Assembly: GCA_963930775.1 (NCBI GenBank)
Contig: OZ005690.1
Span: 7,920,225-7,984,224, forward strand
Origin: Cliona cf. orientalis
Lineage: Eukaryota; Porifera; Demospongiae; Clionaida; Clionaidae
Direction of reading: 5' to 3'
DNA length: 64,000 bases
Below are positions 1-14,000 of this stretch, piece after piece. Position 1 is the stretch's first letter. Each line of letters begins with the position of its first letter. The notes under the pieces were generated by a model. It did no database searches and was not told the DNA's origin. It saw only the letters and a program-made list of their open reading frames with translations. Both the position numbers and the translations under genes were made by a program.

Positions 1-1188
1 AGTCTACTCGGCTCTACCCCAGAAAACGATGTTTATTTAGGCTATTGTGTTACCCTCCTTTATATCTGAAATGTGATAGAAGCTTATGTGATGGACGAAC
101 GACAAACCAAACAGTAGCCTCTGTAGACCATGCAGAGTAGGACAGTGACAGATTGACTGACCCGGATTGCTGTACCTCTCCCTTACATTACAACTAGAGC
201 TCTCTGATTTTAATAGATTTGTTGGGTCGCTTATAATGCCTAATTCTCAAGATACCAGATTCTGGCTCTTTTGTGCTGATGATGGATGATGAGAGATGGA
301 CCAAACTGATTGCTTTTTTTTTTTAATAGGGTAAAATTAGATGCTACACTGTGTCCTGCATAGTTATTTTTCACATTTCCTACAATTATCTGGCAAAGGA
401 TGCCCTATCCTAGTCCATAAGTAGTAAACCATATGTGCATATGGGATAAAAACAAAGGATTATTATTGACCATTATAATTATTGTTGTGTGGGAGAGATA
501 GTTGTCATTCGAGTATAATAGAGATATGCTTTATTGTGTGCGTGGGGAGGGGGTGGAGGCGAGTACCCACACTTGAAAGGAGATCCTGGTATCGATTACG
601 TGTACAAGACATTGCAATGGGACTACATAAAATTTAATTTTAATATTACCTAATAGTGATAGCTATCTTGTTCAACGGCATTGGCCAAGTAGTTTTAATG
701 AGCTTTACTGGAGCTTCAATTATCGAGATGAGTGTTCACCTCCTACTTTTCCAAGCAGAGAGATAAGTTTGCTCAAAGTTCCCTTTTGGTAGTGTCATTC
801 ATAGTTCCCATCTGTTCAAGCTCTTGCTCCAACATAACAACTACTGCTAGGGCTGTTAGTGTGTGAATGTGATAATGGTTAGTTGAAACTGCTAGTCTGG
901 AGATGATGACATGAATAACATTTGTCGGAAATACAGATAGGGAAAACCGAGAGACATGATCATGATATAGCCATAAGTGGGTGTGATAAGCAATTTATGT
1001 GTGCATATTGTAGTTACTATACATTATGGCCTCTGTTTTTCAGGGTACAAAATTATCCATGATCTGGTCACCGTTTGTGACTAATGTGACGCTATGATAA
1101 TTTCAAGTTAAAATGATCACCATAATTAAATTTTGTTGCTATCAATACAGGTCAATCTTTGAGTCATTGCCTATAGTATTGTAAAAAA
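1..1188. other. Upstream region without a recognised gene
   Basis: No convincing coding stretch is seen. A polypyrimidine-poor but plausible splice acceptor (AATACAG followed by GTCAATC) lies at 1144-1150, so bases 1151-1188 may be the end of a 5' untranslated exon of the gene that starts at 1189. The promoter could therefore lie further upstream or outside the window. Confidence 0.4.
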
Positions 1189-2038
1189 ATGGCTGAAGTA
1201 AGTGGATTAGACGTCCCACCTGAGGTTGATTCACCTGTCACTGTGGAAGTTGATGCAACTATTGCAAGTGAGGAGGGCTTGATATCAGCTGTGGCTGTGG
1301 CTATAGACAGTGGTGATACTACTGAGGTGGAGATTGAAGAGCCGGAGCCAAAACAATTTACGCTTGTATTTCAGCCTCCTCGTCCAGACAAATACACTTT
1401 GGAGATTAGATGGGGTCCGAATCATGTTTATGGTAGTCCATTGCACCTTGACCTTCGCCCACCAAATGCTAAAGCTGTCACAATTGCTGAGCCCCCTGCT
1501 GGAAAATTAAAAGCGGGTCAACCAGTAAAGATGTGCTTTGATACATCCAATGCTGGTCGAGGTGAGATGTTATGCACATGTAAAGGAGAGGATGTGGGAG
1601 AAATTAGCGTTGATGTGGAGCGAAGGGACTTTACAAACAAGTTTGATGTCAAATTCAAACCACCACATGAGGATGAGTATATTGTCCATGTTAAGTGGGC
1701 AGAAAGGGGTATTAAAGGATCACCATTCAAAATTGACCTCATTCCGGTTAATGCCAACAAAGTGACAGCATCTGTTCCGATAGTACCTGTAAATCCTGAT
1801 GATCCAATTGAAATCGATATTTCAACAAAAGGAGCGGGAAATGCCGAGCTTACAGCTGAATGTGTTGGTACTAGATGTGAAAAGATTCCTATCAGTATCA
1901 TAAAAATTGCTGCACATGACTATCGCATCTCTATAGCTCCCCCCATGAGGGATGCGATTTCGATATCCGTGCTCTATGGAGGAAAGCACATACCTGATTC
2001 ACCATTTACTATCAATACCCTGCCAACAAGTGCTCAAG
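1189..2038 (+). other. Exon 1: three filamin-type Ig repeats
   Basis: The ATG at 1189 opens 283 codons. The segment holds three tandem repeats of about 90 residues. Each ends in the filamin signature: YGSPLHLDL near residue 90, KGSPFKIDL near 185 and PDSPFTIN near 277. Each also has the PP..D.Y...V.W core. Filamin repeats are beta-sandwich protein-binding modules. No actin-binding CH domain precedes them, so this is not a filamin. The donor GTAAAT follows codon 283 in phase 1. Read-through would end at 2094. Confidence 0.85.
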
Positions 2039-5000
2039 GTAAATTACATGTATGTGTAATATTATTTTATCCTGCATGCATGCACAAGGGGTGAAGTAAT
2101 TGATTGTGTTGTTGTCGTTATCGTAAGCACAAATCACCACATCTCAAGATCTAGGCATCTGAGCGACTCGTAAACACGACACCATCAAATTTGGTAAAAA
2201 ACTGGCTTCGGTATGATGCACACAGCCCACATGTGTACAAAATATTATTAACAGTGCCTTTTTGTTGATTAGCATAGCCACACCTATTGTCAGTGCCTAC
2301 TCCTACTCTATTGCGTAATACATGTACATGCAGGCCAAGTGCTTTCTACTTACGCATACAACTAATTACTCTGTGTGCAGGCGAGGTACCGTGTTTATGC
2401 TAATAGAACGCATGATCCAATTACCGCAAGAAAATTCAATTCCAGGAATTGTTTGTATTCTACTAGAACGGAAGCGACTGTCTGTAATTATTTTCTACGA
2501 ATCCAATTAGCGCAATAGTGCTAAGGTGAGGCTATTGCGCATGCTCAAACCGCGTGCTGCACGGTTAAACCACACCTGCTTAGTAATAAACCGTTCTGGA
2601 AGCCTCAATATTATATCTCGCTCTGTCTCTCGGACTCGTTGCTAGCTATAGTTAACCAAATCGCAACTGTCGTTCGTCGTTCATGAGGGTACTAAACTAC
2701 ACTCGGGACTGACCTTAGTTGGAACTGCACTAAGTCCAGCCGCCAGGGCCTCAGACTCAGCGGCGATCAGCACGATTCAGTGGCATCGCTAACCATGCGG
2801 CGCGGCTGTCAGAAGGCCTTTCTCAGGCTACCCTCGTGATGATCGGGACCAGGGGCACAGGTACGATACCATCGATAGCCACTATTCGTCGTCACTCAAA
2901 GCTATGCTAATAATCTATTACAACGCAACATCTAATTAACGCAAGAAAATTCACTTCCTGGAATTGTTTTGACTCTAATTGTGCGCAAATCAGATTTGAA
3001 ATTATTTTTTTTGCTTGCGTTCTATTAGAATAAACACGGTAATCCGTTTTATCTGTCATCTAGGCATCTGAGCATTAGTATGCTTTGAATCGTTTGGTAA
3101 GGCCCACGAGCATCGCAACTATTTCGTTTGTTGGGCACACCTATTGATACTATCCACTATGTGCTTTCTGCTCATGCGCACAACCTGGCACCATATGTAG
3201 GTAAAGATTGTCAACAGGCTGCTGGTATGGAGCTCTCTGACATAGACGCTGCAGCACGCACAGGGTAGTTAGCCTATTAATCTTATACACACTAGTTGAT
3301 ATGTAGTGCTACCTACTGTTTGGCTGCTAGCCGCTGACTAATAATAAATATAGAGAATGTAAAATGCACTATTACAGTTAAGTATAGGTAGTAACAGTCC
3401 ATGTCTTCCTAGATCTTGAGCAAGAGAAAGGATATTTTTGCTGACATTACCATGATATCTAGAATGCTTGTAGCATTTCACAAAATTTTATGCACTCAAA
3501 AGTTTCCAGAATTCAGTATTGTCATCTCTGTATATACAGATCGATGCTGATGCTGCAGTGCGCGCATGGGATACATACAGTGTACACGTATGTGCTCTAC
3601 AGAGCTGTATTTTAGCAGTAAATCATTTTCACCTTTAAACTTGCTCTCATAGTGTGGTAATGTTATGACTAAAAATTGTAGCACTCTTTTGTGCAAAACC
3701 CTTGGTACAATGTGATAGCTAGCCTACACAAAATTTAATGACAAATAATTTTTGCAAGCTAAGCCCGCATGTTAGATCTAAGATACGAAGAATGCATTAG
3801 TACTGATTGCACACCATTTAATACGCAATAGTATCACAAGCATGGCAAATTGGTACAAAAAAGTAAAGCCAAGCAGTGTATAGTTGATTGTCTACTATGA
3901 CCAATGACGACTCAGTCGAGTTATAAGAACTATTGCTAGACCTACACTAGTCTTCTTAATATAAAGTAGTCGCCATCTCTTGTATCCATCGAGACGTCAA
4001 AGAAGTCAGTCAGTGGTGATTAGGTCAGCAAATGTGGCCATAACTTTCAAATAAAGCATTTTCAATGAAATCCACATGATGTGTATGTTGAAAATTCCAT
4101 AAGAAGTCTAAGGACACACATACGCACTCGTAACCCTTGAGTATGTGCCAAGGCTTAAAGTAGGCATGGCAGGGCCAAATTAAAAGTACACAAACAAGAT
4201 TTGTTGGGATAATCACATCCACTATGCTTGCTTTTATTGATTATCATGCATCTAACTTGTTTGTTAATTAAGTGCTCTTGACTTGCATGTGGGTCAGACG
4301 TTACTGGTTGTTTTTGCACTCCTCAAAAAGGGATGTACAGTGGATATGATTATCCCTACGAATCTTGTTGTATACTTTTTGGCCATGCCATCCCTACTTC
4401 ATCCTTCAATTTTCTTCAATTGTTTTTATATTTATTTCTGTTCTTTTTTTATTGCTCTCAGTGTAATTCATCAATGCCATCTTACATGGTTTGCTCATTC
4501 AACTGTCAATGGGCCAATATAATTAAGTAGAAGATGGGAGGTTCCGTGTGTGTGCAAAATTCGTAGCCATCCCCCTCATTGACTTGCGTTCCTATGATGA
4601 TGAAGGCTGCTTTAGGTGGTCCAAGTAGCAATGAGACTCTTCCATTTAGGGAGAAAACCAAGTTCTAAGTTTATTGTTGGCAGCAGCTACGATATTTTTA
4701 TGACCTGTGCGTTACGGCCTACGTGCACACTGTACATACGTAGGTTCCCAGCCTTGCTGTAAAAAGTTAATAACCTTTCTCAACCTCCCTCCCTCCTTCT
4801 CTAGCTCTCCCTTTCTCTCTCTCTCTTTCTCTCTCTTTCTCAACTTTCATGATAATATTATTATTATTGTGCTATCAACGATAATGCCTAGAGCCTTGTG
4901 CCTTATGATCGATCCAGCGGAGCACTAGCGTTGCACGTGCTAGTGAGTAGCTCGCCTAAGCCTAGCACCTTACCGCTCCTCAAGCTCTGCAACTTCATAT

Positions 5001-8000
5001 CATGATCGATCTAGTGGAGCATTTAGTGCTGCATGCGCAAGGTAGTAGCTCGCCTATGACTAGTGCTTACAATGTAGCACCTAGGCTATAGGACCAAGGT
5101 ACTGTCACATAACTTAACCATGGCAATACATTCTGAGCATGCGCATTATATCACAAATGGTGTATCAGTCACACCCAATTGTCAATGCGCCGTACACACC
5201 CACTATTACGTAACTGTCAAGATAACGCAGAATTAGCATGTCACTGCAGTGCATGCTACAAAAGGGAATGGATTTATACTCAAACTAAGATGAGAGGTGG
5301 AGGCAGTCTTGAGCTGGCCCAAGAAACTAATGACAAAATTAATGGCGATTTTGAACTGGCCTCGTCCCCAGACCACTCCCATGTTTTCAATGTTGCACGC
5401 AGATAAGGGGGAGGGTCTGGTATGCAAAGTAACGTGCGCCATGTCACAGATAGACAGAAGGTACAAAAGGTATAGACAGAAGGTCTGGTGTATTGCAGCA
5501 GGTTAAACACAGTGATATGCATGATTGAACGACTGTGATAATCTGCTGTATCCTTTAAGGTTCCCAGAGTCTGAGGGAGCATGATCTTTATTATCTGCTG
5601 TAGCAATGTATCCCTGGCCAAGTATGCAAAAATCAGTGGAGTAGGAATTAGCGGGGGGGGGGGGGGGGGGGGGGGGGGGGATCCTTGCTGATCTATTGGG
5701 AAATCCAGTCCCCTTGGCCCCCTGATTTCCACTCCATTGAAAACGGTGATTCTTGAAGCAGCGACATACATGTAGCTATTGGGAAATTTCTGACCTGGCA
5801 TCCAATTATATATACTCCCACATTTGCAGATCGAAAGAAAAAATACTGGTTGATTTGATAGGTTGAATTGTAGGTTTGGTAGGTGATTTGTCAACCTCCT
5901 TTTAATTGGTCATGTTTCAACCATGGTGATAATTTTCATTCATACTGCATATGAGTATTGTAATAGCATATGCATGTAATTTGCATTCAAATACGTTGAA
6001 TAGTGTGTCAAGATTATGGGGCTATCGGCATGTACAGTGTATGCTGTGGTATACGTGTACGTGGTAGTGAAATTCATAATTTGCCACAATTATGGTGCTA
6101 CAAAATGAGCCTTGCTTTTAGGTGTTGTTCATTAGTTTTCAATATCCCCAGGATTTTCAGAGGTTATGTCTGAAGATGAATTTGTGGACTACTTGAAGGA
6201 AAAGGGACTGAGCACAATAGACTCTTCTAAATTGATTGGTACGTTAACTGATTTCACTAGACCTATAAATGCAGCTAACAGGATACTCAGCACAATTATT
6301 TAAGTTGCTTGAGTGTGCTAGTATAGGCCAAGCATATGCTATCCACTATGATAGATATGAAGTATACGATCCAAATTTGCAGATAATGGTATTGGAGCAC
6401 AGCAGTTCGTGCAATTGACTGATGAGGATATTGATGATGAACTTGGCTTTAGCTCTGGTGGAAAGACAATCCTGAAGCGACTTCTCAAGACTTTCAGTGA
6501 GTTATACCATAGTAGACTTACAGTAGGAGGCATAAAAACGGTGACTATTACGTTTAAACGGAAACACGTGGCCATTCTGTTCAACAGAAAACAGGAATTA
6601 AATAGGAGCGACAAATGGTGCGACTGACTACGTGAACCGTAGCTAGCTCGAACTACATGGCAGAGGAGTCCAAGAAAGCAGAAAGAGTACTGCTTCAGTT
6701 AATCTGCTAGTTGTAGAGGCGATTTGAATTGATCAGTGATCCGAGGTCGATCGATCGACGATAGCAAAAATCGCTCACAGTCAAGTGGCGATCATGAAAC
6801 ACGCTCAAATCAGAAGAGCGGCAAAATTAAAATTCGCCAATCTCGCTGATAGGCCAATCTGCCAAATTTAATTCCCACCAAATTTTCTGGCTATATGGTG
6901 TCACATGCTGCTCATGGCGGGTAAAGGCGTGCCTCTGTGGTTTATGATTGTACATGCGTCAGCATTAACTTGGCCCTCTTGATAGTGATGTTAACTTCGG
7001 TTTACACTTGTAGACCCCATCTTTGCTATATTACATTCAACTAACTATTGAAGCAATTATTACCCCACATGCATGCGTACGAGGGTAAAGAGGTAGTTAT
7101 TGTAAGCACATAGATCTTCATATCTGAGACCTGAGTGACGCGTAACGGTAAGCATAACGAATTAAACAAATTCAATGAGAAACTGGCTTCAGGATCATCA
7201 GCATCACAAATAGTGCCTTTTGTTAGCCATCATAGCCACACCTATCAATGGTGCCTGCTCAATGCATGACACATGCAGGTGATGTGCTGTGCACAACCTT
7301 ACTGGCCTAATATATATGTACTGGTCAAGATCCACAAAGTTTATGCTAGTGGCATGCTGGCTGAAACTTCCAGAATTGTGGCATTGTCATCTCTGTAGCT
7401 ACAGATTGTGTGATTTGCACATAGGGTACGGGGTATGTGCTCTTGTTATTAATATTACTGAAGCAAAATCCATTATGACCTACTTTTTAATTATCCAGAA
7501 ACATCAAATGATGATTACAGTGTTCCCAAGGAGATTCAACGTTCTGGTACGTACATGACATTGTATGTATGTATAGATATCAAGTATCAACCAGACCTAC
7601 CATACTCGCATAGCTACATGTATGCTGACAGCAATTGCACAATGAACATTGGTGTTTTCGTATTCCTTAGACGCATTTCAAGATTTGGTAGCTACCCACA
7701 CTCTGCTATAGTTGTGGAAGCCTCTAGCAGATGTATTGAAGCTGCATGAACTGAGTAGTCTTCTTCATCGAGCTCCTGCCAGATTCGGTACTATAGCGCA
7801 TGACCGTTTGGTTGATTGAAACGTGTACATTTAAACTCGCTGTTCAGACTATTAATATTCGAGTAGCTAGACCCAGTATGGTAATGCATTATGTGTCGTA
7901 CCATTACATATAGGTCAGGCAGCCACTGCTGAAGCATCACCATCTAAGAAAGAAAGACCTCATATCATTCCTCAAGGTATTCAAACACTATACCATATCC

Positions 8001-11000
8001 CTTGTAGCTGCATAGTAGTATTGGTGCATATGATGGGTCATCAATAATATAGTGCATGCACTAATTGTGGAGATGGAGTCTGAGACTGACTCTTGACCTC
8101 GATAGTGATGGACAGGTATAGTCAGAATCTAAATATGGATGAATATTTCCATATAAAATCAACCATGTTTGGTTACTGGTATGTCAGAATCATCCATATT
8201 TGGATGATTATTACATAGCTCTCTCTATAGAGAGGCTGATGTCACCTATAATCATCCAATATTGGATGATTCTGTTCATCCAATATTGGATGTGGCCTGT
8301 TTCTTCCATTATTGGATGCTTTATATCATCATTTTCTGGATGAAACTTATATGATACAATTATCATCCATTGTTGGATGTAACTTGTCATCATTTTCTGG
8401 ATGAAATTATATGAAGAAACTATCATCCCTTACAGGATGATTCTTGCCATCACTTTCTGGATGAAACTTACACAGTATAATTATCATCCATTGTTGGATG
8501 TACCGTAAATCGCGAATATTTCGATGTTAAAATATTTTCGGACAGATGGCTTGTGCGAAAATTGAACGCATGAAATACATGCGCAATATTAACGACAATG
8601 CGGTACAGGGTGGTTTGTCCAAAAATTATTTAACGTGAAAAATTATTGCATGAAATATTTTAGACACGAAATATTCGCGATTTACGGTAGCTTGTAATGT
8701 CACCATTGTCTGGATGAAAATTATGTAAGGAAACGATCATCCCTTACTGGATGATTCTTTCCGTCACAGTACAATTATCATCCATTATTGGATGTTGTCT
8801 TGTAATATTTAAGGCATTTTAAAAGTAGTAAATTTACATAATACATTAAAAGCTGATATTAATGCTACAACTGTTACTTCAACTTATCTCAAAGCAAGAG
8901 GTGTTGGCTCTTGGCTGAAAGGATCGTAATATCGTTGTGGCTTTTTGCTTGGTGGGATTCTTGTATTCACTTCAGCTCCTTTGGTATCATCATCACTCTT
9001 TAGCCGGCTGTAAATATCTGGCATGAGCCTACCCGCAGGTGAATCCCTGGGTGGGGGCTGTGGCCAGGTAGCACAGATGTATCTGCACGGCTATCTTGTG
9101 AATCTTCCTGGACAAAAGTTTCTGGGTTGAGACCATAGCAGTATCTTAGAATCTCCCTCAATCCATCACTCCAATTGCCTGCAATTAATGAACAGAACAT
9201 GGTATTCATGGGCAGTATAATATTACAGTAGTAATAATCTGTGCAAGTACCTTCATAGTTTTCAGGAGCACTGGTTACATTCCCGAAGGGAATACGAGAT
9301 GGCCACCAGACGTAGTCTACCAGCTTACACAGCTTATCAGTGAACAGCCCACCGTGCCCCAGAGGATCAAGATGCCTGCTGAAAGTATTCCTCCAGCCAT
9401 CCAATGCTCACTCCTGGGATTTTTACCATCTTTTGCCCCCACGGAGTGTGCTGTGGATTTGAAGTCATGCGTTTGCATGAGTCACTGAAGCACCAGTTTG
9501 AGATTTTCTCCACTCATTTTGAAACACCTTCAGTAGCAAGCCAATGCGGGGCTACAGTGTATAAAGGGATAAATTGCGTACATGAAACCAGAGAATTTTA
9601 TGTTTCACGTTAAATTATTTCTAAATAATAAAGGAGGAAAAATAGATGTAGGAAAACTGTCATTATAATTAATAATATTATATCACTGTAGAATTACATT
9701 TATAATACATAATTATATTCATTGTTGAACTTGCACAATGACAGAATGAATTAAAGATTCTTCCAGAAACTGATGACAAAAAACATCCAACAATGGATGC
9801 TAAATTTATCATACAATTTTTATCCAAAAATTGATACAAAGAAACACCCAATGATGGGTGATAATTGTATTGTGTAACTTTCATCCAGGAACTGATGTCA
9901 AGAAACATCCAACAATGGATGATAATAATAATTTAAAATACAAATCATCCAAAATTAGATGATTTCATAAGTGATGAAATAATCATCCAAAAATGGATGA
10001 TTTTATATGGAAATTTCATCCATTTTTGGATCAGGAACATACCTCTGACAGATCTCAATGCTACAATTTGCAGAGATAAGCTTGCGACAGCACAATATTG
10101 CATGTATATTACATGTATGGATGATCTCCCTGAAGTAGTCCTGGCCTTGTATGTGTATTGAGGTGACGATTTTAATGTCGATTGGATTTTCATGTATTTA
10201 TGATGTTTTTACACCGAAATGTTTCCTCACCAAGCAGATTATTGTACATACATGTAATATTCCAGTTACAGTACGTGTATGGCCGCATGATTATTACCAT
10301 TTTTAATTATTTTACATTGGAGAGATAGGTTTTTGGGGTGGGAGAGCTTCAGCTATGAGCAGTATTTTATTAACCCTCGGCGCATGTGTGAGGGTTACGG
10401 TAGTTGTTCTGTGTGTCTATGTGTCTGTCTGTCACCAAACTAGCTGCTATATACATTGTACCTCGTTTGCAAGTCTAAACTGTGGTGTTATACGATTCCT
10501 TATGGCGTTCCAAACATGCATTGTGTGGATTCCGCTGAAAACACTTTGTTTGCCTGTTTTGGCGTCATTTGCTGATTGTAAGCTTCTTGACTTTTCCCTA
10601 AGCGGCACTCAACGTTCTATTTATATGAAAGGTCATGTACAGGTGCTGTATATAGTATGCTCAGCGCATGGGCGAGGTTTAGTGAAAGTCCGGCCCACTG
10701 AGTGAAGCGTGTGTCTTGAGCTCGCAGTTTGCAAAAGCCTATCTGGTGGCAAAGTGTCGTCCTCTACCACTGATTATAATTATAATAATTATATAGCCTA
10801 TGCCTCTACTTACTTGGTTGTCTACCACGCCTGTTCAACGCATGTTTCATTGGCGATCATTACCAATTTCATGAAGAACCTGATTGCTTTTATCCTTTGC
10901 TGTGCATGCCACAGTCAACACATTCATTATTATGAACAACAATAGTACTTAGGCTTAGTGCACTTGTGCTGAGCGTTTCGCACCATAGTGGTACTCACTT

Positions 11001-14000
11001 GATGTCAGCACTGCAGTACAAAGTTTCATAAAACAGCCACCATGGTTGTTGTTGCTGCTAGCCATTGATCTTCGAACAATACTGCTATGCTAGCTATAAC
11101 ATTGTATTGTCGTTGCCTGTTTGTTCAACTAATACCATATGCACGCAACACGCCGAGGGTTTGGTGCTCTAGAGAGCTCTAGTTAAATTTTGAAAACAAT
11201 TCAGTACCCTCAGGTCATATTCTGACAAGAAGAGAGCTGCAAGTGCTGTCCACTTTACTTGCTACATATAGCAGTGAGAAGTTAAAAGAGATCAAGGTTG
11301 CTCTTCAGGAGGATGAAAGTGGAGATATCTCACGTGAGGGAGTTGAAGAATCACTCAGGCAGAATGGCCTAGCAACAATTGCTAATGGATTAAAAGAAAA
11401 TTTGCAGAAAGGTACTGTAACAACATTCTGTTTGTTGCTAATTACTATGCAAAAGTGGTATCTTACTACTCAAAAGATGGCCCATGAGTGGTACGTGTTA
11501 CCTTCATGCATTAATTATTATTGGGGTGAGCCTGAGCAAGCCCCAAATAAATTACTGCACGGTGCGAATGTGACCGATATAATTATGGTACGTCGGTCCT
11601 TAGTTATGCTCTGCCCCACGTCAGCTGGGTCGGTCATTCCATATAATTTGTATGGTGTTCTAATTTAGCAATATATTTGATGTAACTTTAACATAATATT
11701 GTGCGGCCGGCCGTGCGTGCATGCACAAAACGTATAATTAGCACCTCAACCTTGGCTGGGCCCACTGCCAAATTTAAATTCCGCCAATATTTATAAATGC
11801 CCGGTATGGAGCCAAAATGCAAAATTAAATGACCGCCAATATTTCCAGCTTTATTATGGTTCTGATAATACCACAACTACAGACATGCTTGTCATACAAA
11901 CTAGAATGATTGCACAAACAATGAATGGCTAGTGACCAGTTCTTTTAAATCTGGAGGAGATTTCCATGGTCACTGCATATGTTCACTGTGCTCAGCTTTT
12001 GCACTAAGCAATAACTACCTATGTCTGATGCTAGCCACCTAAGTATCTACAAGAGAGTCTATGATTATTGGACTGAGCATGTCATGCAGTCAATTAGACT
12101 CTAAAACAGAATCAGTTGGTAAGCAGTGACATTGGTATCTAAGCAAGAATTTATGATGTATTCACTTTCTATACTCACCTGGCTAGATATGTTTTTATAT
12201 TGTAAAATCATTATAGGTGTTGAAAACATGGATCATTATGAAGCGTACAAGGAAGCTCTTGAGGGTGGACTACGACTCACCTTGAAGTACCTCAAGTTCC
12301 TATTTCTTGGTCCACCTCGTTCTGGTAAGACATCAATGCGACGGCGCCTCGTTCAAGAGATCATTAATCTCGCTAAACTAGGACAACCGTCAAAGAGCAC
12401 AGGAGTAGCTGAAACGAATGATGTGCTGATCAAAAAGCTTGTTAGTGAGTCAGCAGTGATTGCTGATTCGATGTGGCATTCACTAGAGATGTCTAAAGGG
12501 GAGAAAATTGAAGTTGATCCTGTAGGAAAAGAGTCAGACATCACATATGTTGTGCAGTTGTTTTACCAATTAATTTCAACTACCGCTCCAACTTCTTCAA
12601 CTTCTACTACAATCATTACCACTCCAGAAAGTGCAGAGAAGAATGATGCCCCCTCAGGTGTAAAGAGAGAAGTTAAGCGTAGGAAAACAAATGAATTAAG
12701 TGATTCAGAGAAGATAGAGATCAAGGAAGCATTTGAAAAGCTCACAACAATCCTTCAGTCTGACACTCCAGAAGACCTTCGAAAACTACTCGAAGATCTG
12801 ACAATGATCAATATGGTTGATGTTGGTGGTCAACCTGCATTATTAGAAATGTTGCCCGCTTTTACAATAGGTCCAGCATTATATTTCCTCTTTTTCCGCC
12901 TTGATCAAGAGCTAGACAAAAGATATCCAGTACGTTTTCATGCAGCTGATAGTGAAAAAGAAACAACTCTTGACAGTTCATACTGTATTGAAGATACTCT
13001 TTATCAAGCCCTATCCAGTATTGCATGTTATGGATGCTGTAGCTCCCAAGAGAATTCGGCATCCAGTCGTGTGTTGCTTTTTGGTACATATAAAGATAAA
13101 GCCAGTCATTTACAGATTTCGAGAGCGAATGATTTGCTACAAAAAAGGCTTGTGAAAACTGAGCTATATGATGGAAGGAAATATCATTTGGTTCTAAGAG
13201 CAAAAAGAAATAGCCTTTTCTTCCCTGTTGATAACATGAACGGGGATGAGGCAGAAATGTTAGAGATTCGCTCAGACATAGAAGGAGTAATCAAAAGCCA
13301 TTTTTCAGCCACTGAGATTCCAGCATCGTGGCTAATGTTTAGAATAGTCCTTCACCTCCTACACAAGCCAATTCTTGGCTTAGCTCAGTGTCAAGCAATT
13401 GCAAAGCGTCTTTCTATGCAGACACCAGTGCAGGAAGCTCTTTGGTTCTTTCACCATAATATTGGGAGTATAATGTACTATTCTGATATCCCATCAATGA
13501 AGGACACTGTCATCTGTGACCCGCAGGTTATCTTTGACAGTGTAAGTAAGCTGATCATCAATACGTTTACGTACAAGAACAGATCTCTTTCATCAAAAGA
13601 AGTTGATGATTTTTATGAAAAGGGTCAGTTTTGCCTGGCACAGATTAAGGATGAAGCTGAACAACAACAATGCAGTAGTCTTACAGGCAAACAACTTGTG
13701 GATATAATGAAACATCTCAATGTCTTGGCTGAGATTGCACTTGATCAAGAAGTTGCACAACCAGAATCAGATCAACCACGGCCAAAATTTATCATGCCAG
13801 CAGTTCTCAAGTTTGCTTCAGAAAAAGAGTTGCAGCTCTCAGCTTCAAGCCAGTATATTTCAATCCCTCTTATGATACGCTTTAAGGGTGGCTTTGTACC
13901 TTTTGGTATCTTCTGTGCCAGCATAGCTCATTTGATAGCACACCAAGACACCTTCATTCCAAAGTGGCAGCTACATAGTGAACAAGTGATGCGGAATAGA

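Larger units (their letters stand above)
8112..10045. mobile_element. Fold-back element with arms of short palindromes, about 1.9 kb
   Basis: The left arm (about 8120-8810) and right arm (about 9765-10035) are inverted copies. For example TTTCCATATAAAATCA near 8145 is matched by TGATTTTATATGGAAA near 10000. Both arms are arrays of short imperfect palindromes of the type CATCCAATATTGGATG, spaced 30-60 bases apart. The outer ends read GGTAT on both sides after inversion. Arms built of tandem palindromes are a hallmark of fold-back transposons. The interior (about 8880-9610) carries an unidentified reading frame on the minus strand. The left arm is broken by a 189-bp element at 8501-8689. It lies in intron 5 of the Roc-COR gene. 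Confidence 0.65.

Noticed and set aside
5280-5894. 204-codon open frame on the minus strand
   Set aside because: Most of it crosses the G28 run (read as poly-Pro) and repeat DNA. There is no domain signature and no splice partner.
8120-8810. Regularly spaced short palindromes resembling a CRISPR array
   Set aside because: The units are imperfect, unevenly spaced and mirrored in the arm at 9765-10035. They are part of a fold-back element in an animal-type intron.
10355-10945. Two consecutive open frames of 116 and 78 codons
   Set aside because: The same sequence occurs as a dispersed repeat (25495 and 57465 have GAGGGTTACGGTAGT and GTCTGT stretches). There is no conserved reading frame between copies.
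12862-13203. 113-codon minus-strand frame under the Roc-COR exon
   Set aside because: It is an antisense shadow of a strongly coding exon, with no motif and no start context.
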